NCBI GenBank assembly: GCA_002360295.1
Contig: DEQI01000316.1
Location: 1,713-7,319 of the forward strand
Direction: 5' to 3'
DNA length: 5,607 bases
From: Planococcaceae bacterium UBA3370
GTDB lineage: Bacteria > Bacillota > Bacilli > Bacillales_A > Planococcaceae
Made by a program: the position numbers and the translations under genes. Below are positions 5,061 through 5,607 of this stretch, in pieces (the stretch's first letter is position 1; each line of letters opens with the position of its first letter). Below the pieces are notes generated by a model, which worked only from the letters and a program-made list of their open reading frames with translations, was not told where the DNA came from and did no database searches.

Positions 5061-5607
5061 CTACATATAATTATTTTTCACAAAACCTGTTTCCACAAAG
5101 CTCACTTCACCTGTATATGCATTTATTTCTTTAATATGCCCATCGGATGGTGGAAATTCCATACAATAATATAGTTCATATGTTTGGTATTCTATATCCG
5201 TTTTAGTAAATGCCAACTTCGCATCAACTAAGCTTCGCCCAATACGATTCGCTTCCTCTAATGATATTGTCGGTTCGTCTAATGTTGCTAAATCATTGTA
5301 TGGGATATGATGCATAGTCAAAGAAGTCACATAGCCTTTGCCATGCAACTCAATCGTAATCGGATGCATTTCCAAATATACTCCATGATGAGCATAAACA
5401 AATGTAAAAGTATTCGTTTCGTCCAATTCTTTTAAATAAACATAGTTGTCATATTGCTCATTTGTTAAGGTACGGACAATTTCACACGCCCGAATAAATA
5501 ACTGATTCGGCGGGATTCCGTCATCCTCTTCCGAAGCATCATCACAATCGATTTCTTCCTCAGAAAGATAATAGCTTGTATATGTATCCTTTATTTCAAT
5601 ATCATAT
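5061..5607 (-). CDS. YcdB/YcdC-like (PepSY-type) protein, C-terminal part, cut by the window edge
   Basis: The frame is open from the right edge of the window to TAG at 5061, about 181 codons, with no ATG in its first 60 codons; the true start lies outside. An internal TTG at 5426 has no ribosome binding site and falls mid-protein, so I do not use it. The visible N-terminal part contains a very acidic segment (SEEEIDCDDASEEDDG). The rest alternates short strands with a helix: VYAHHGVYLEMHPITIEL, GYVTSL, then PTISLEEANRIGRSLV, then YELYYCMEFP and IKEINAYTGEVSFVE. A 'sleeA' helix followed by a strand ending in xAxTGEV is typical of YcdB/YcdC and PepSY-type domains of Firmicutes, which are usually secreted or surface proteins. 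The family call is moderate, from pattern only. A 69-nt gap separates it from the reductase, with a candidate promoter in the gap. Confidence 0.6.
   Translation of the reverse strand, partial: YDIEIKDTYTSYYLSEEEIDCDDASEEDDGIPPNQLFIRACEIVRTLTNEQYDNYVYLKELDETNTFTFVYAHHGVYLEMHPITIELHGKGYVTSLTMHHIPYNDLATLDEPTISLEEANRIGRSLVDAKLAFTKTDIEYQTYELYYCMEFPPSDGHIKEINAYTGEVSFVETGFVKNNYM

Noticed and set aside
5061..5426. A complete 121-residue gene starting at TTG 5426
   Set aside because: The same frame stays open to the window edge with plausible protein sequence and there is no ribosome binding site at 5426, so it is the C-terminal part of a longer protein.

Overview
The window looks like chromosome from a low-GC Gram-positive of the Bacillaceae/Planococcaceae type, probably near Lysinibacillus or Solibacillus. 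This rests on AT-rich DNA, strong AGGAGG/GAGGTG-type ribosome binding sites, several TTG/GTG starts, a Gram-positive lipoprotein and a GC-rich intergenic palindrome of a kind dispersed in such genomes. The genus is inference. Every gene I can support is on the minus strand, so transcription runs from high to low coordinates.

Right part (5607 to about 3196): the C-terminal part of a protein entering from beyond the right edge (YcdB/YcdC-like, PepSY-type), then a complete flavoprotein disulfide reductase of the dihydrolipoamide dehydrogenase family, then a 111-residue helical protein of unknown role. The last two are 17 nt apart and end at a good intrinsic terminator, so they form an operon. 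No E1 or E2 dehydrogenase subunit is in view, and the nucleotide-binding site of the reductase is atypical for an E3.

Middle (about 3094 to 1968): a monocistronic unit for a lipoprotein with a DUF2268-type HExxH zinc-protease domain. It has a candidate promoter, a 19-bp palindrome just upstream of that promoter and an intrinsic terminator. A roughly 400-nt AT-rich intergenic stretch follows.

Left-centre (1660 to 329): a YbjQ/UPF0145 family protein overlapping by one base a 78-residue single-pass membrane protein, then a secreted-protein gene interrupted by one in-frame TAA. Coding sequence continues intact after that stop, so the gene is read as a nonsense pseudogene (or a base-call error). 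Its start lies beside a perfect 9-bp hairpin that includes half of its ribosome binding site.

Left edge (328 to 1): the 121-bp GC-rich palindromic repeat, an 11-bp perfect inverted repeat, a well-formed promoter pointing out of the window, and two small hairpins in its leader. I found no RNA gene, CRISPR array or intact mobile element. Nothing here amounts to a clear new system. The most useful leads are the interrupted secreted protein, the unusual reductase and the regulatory palindromes.
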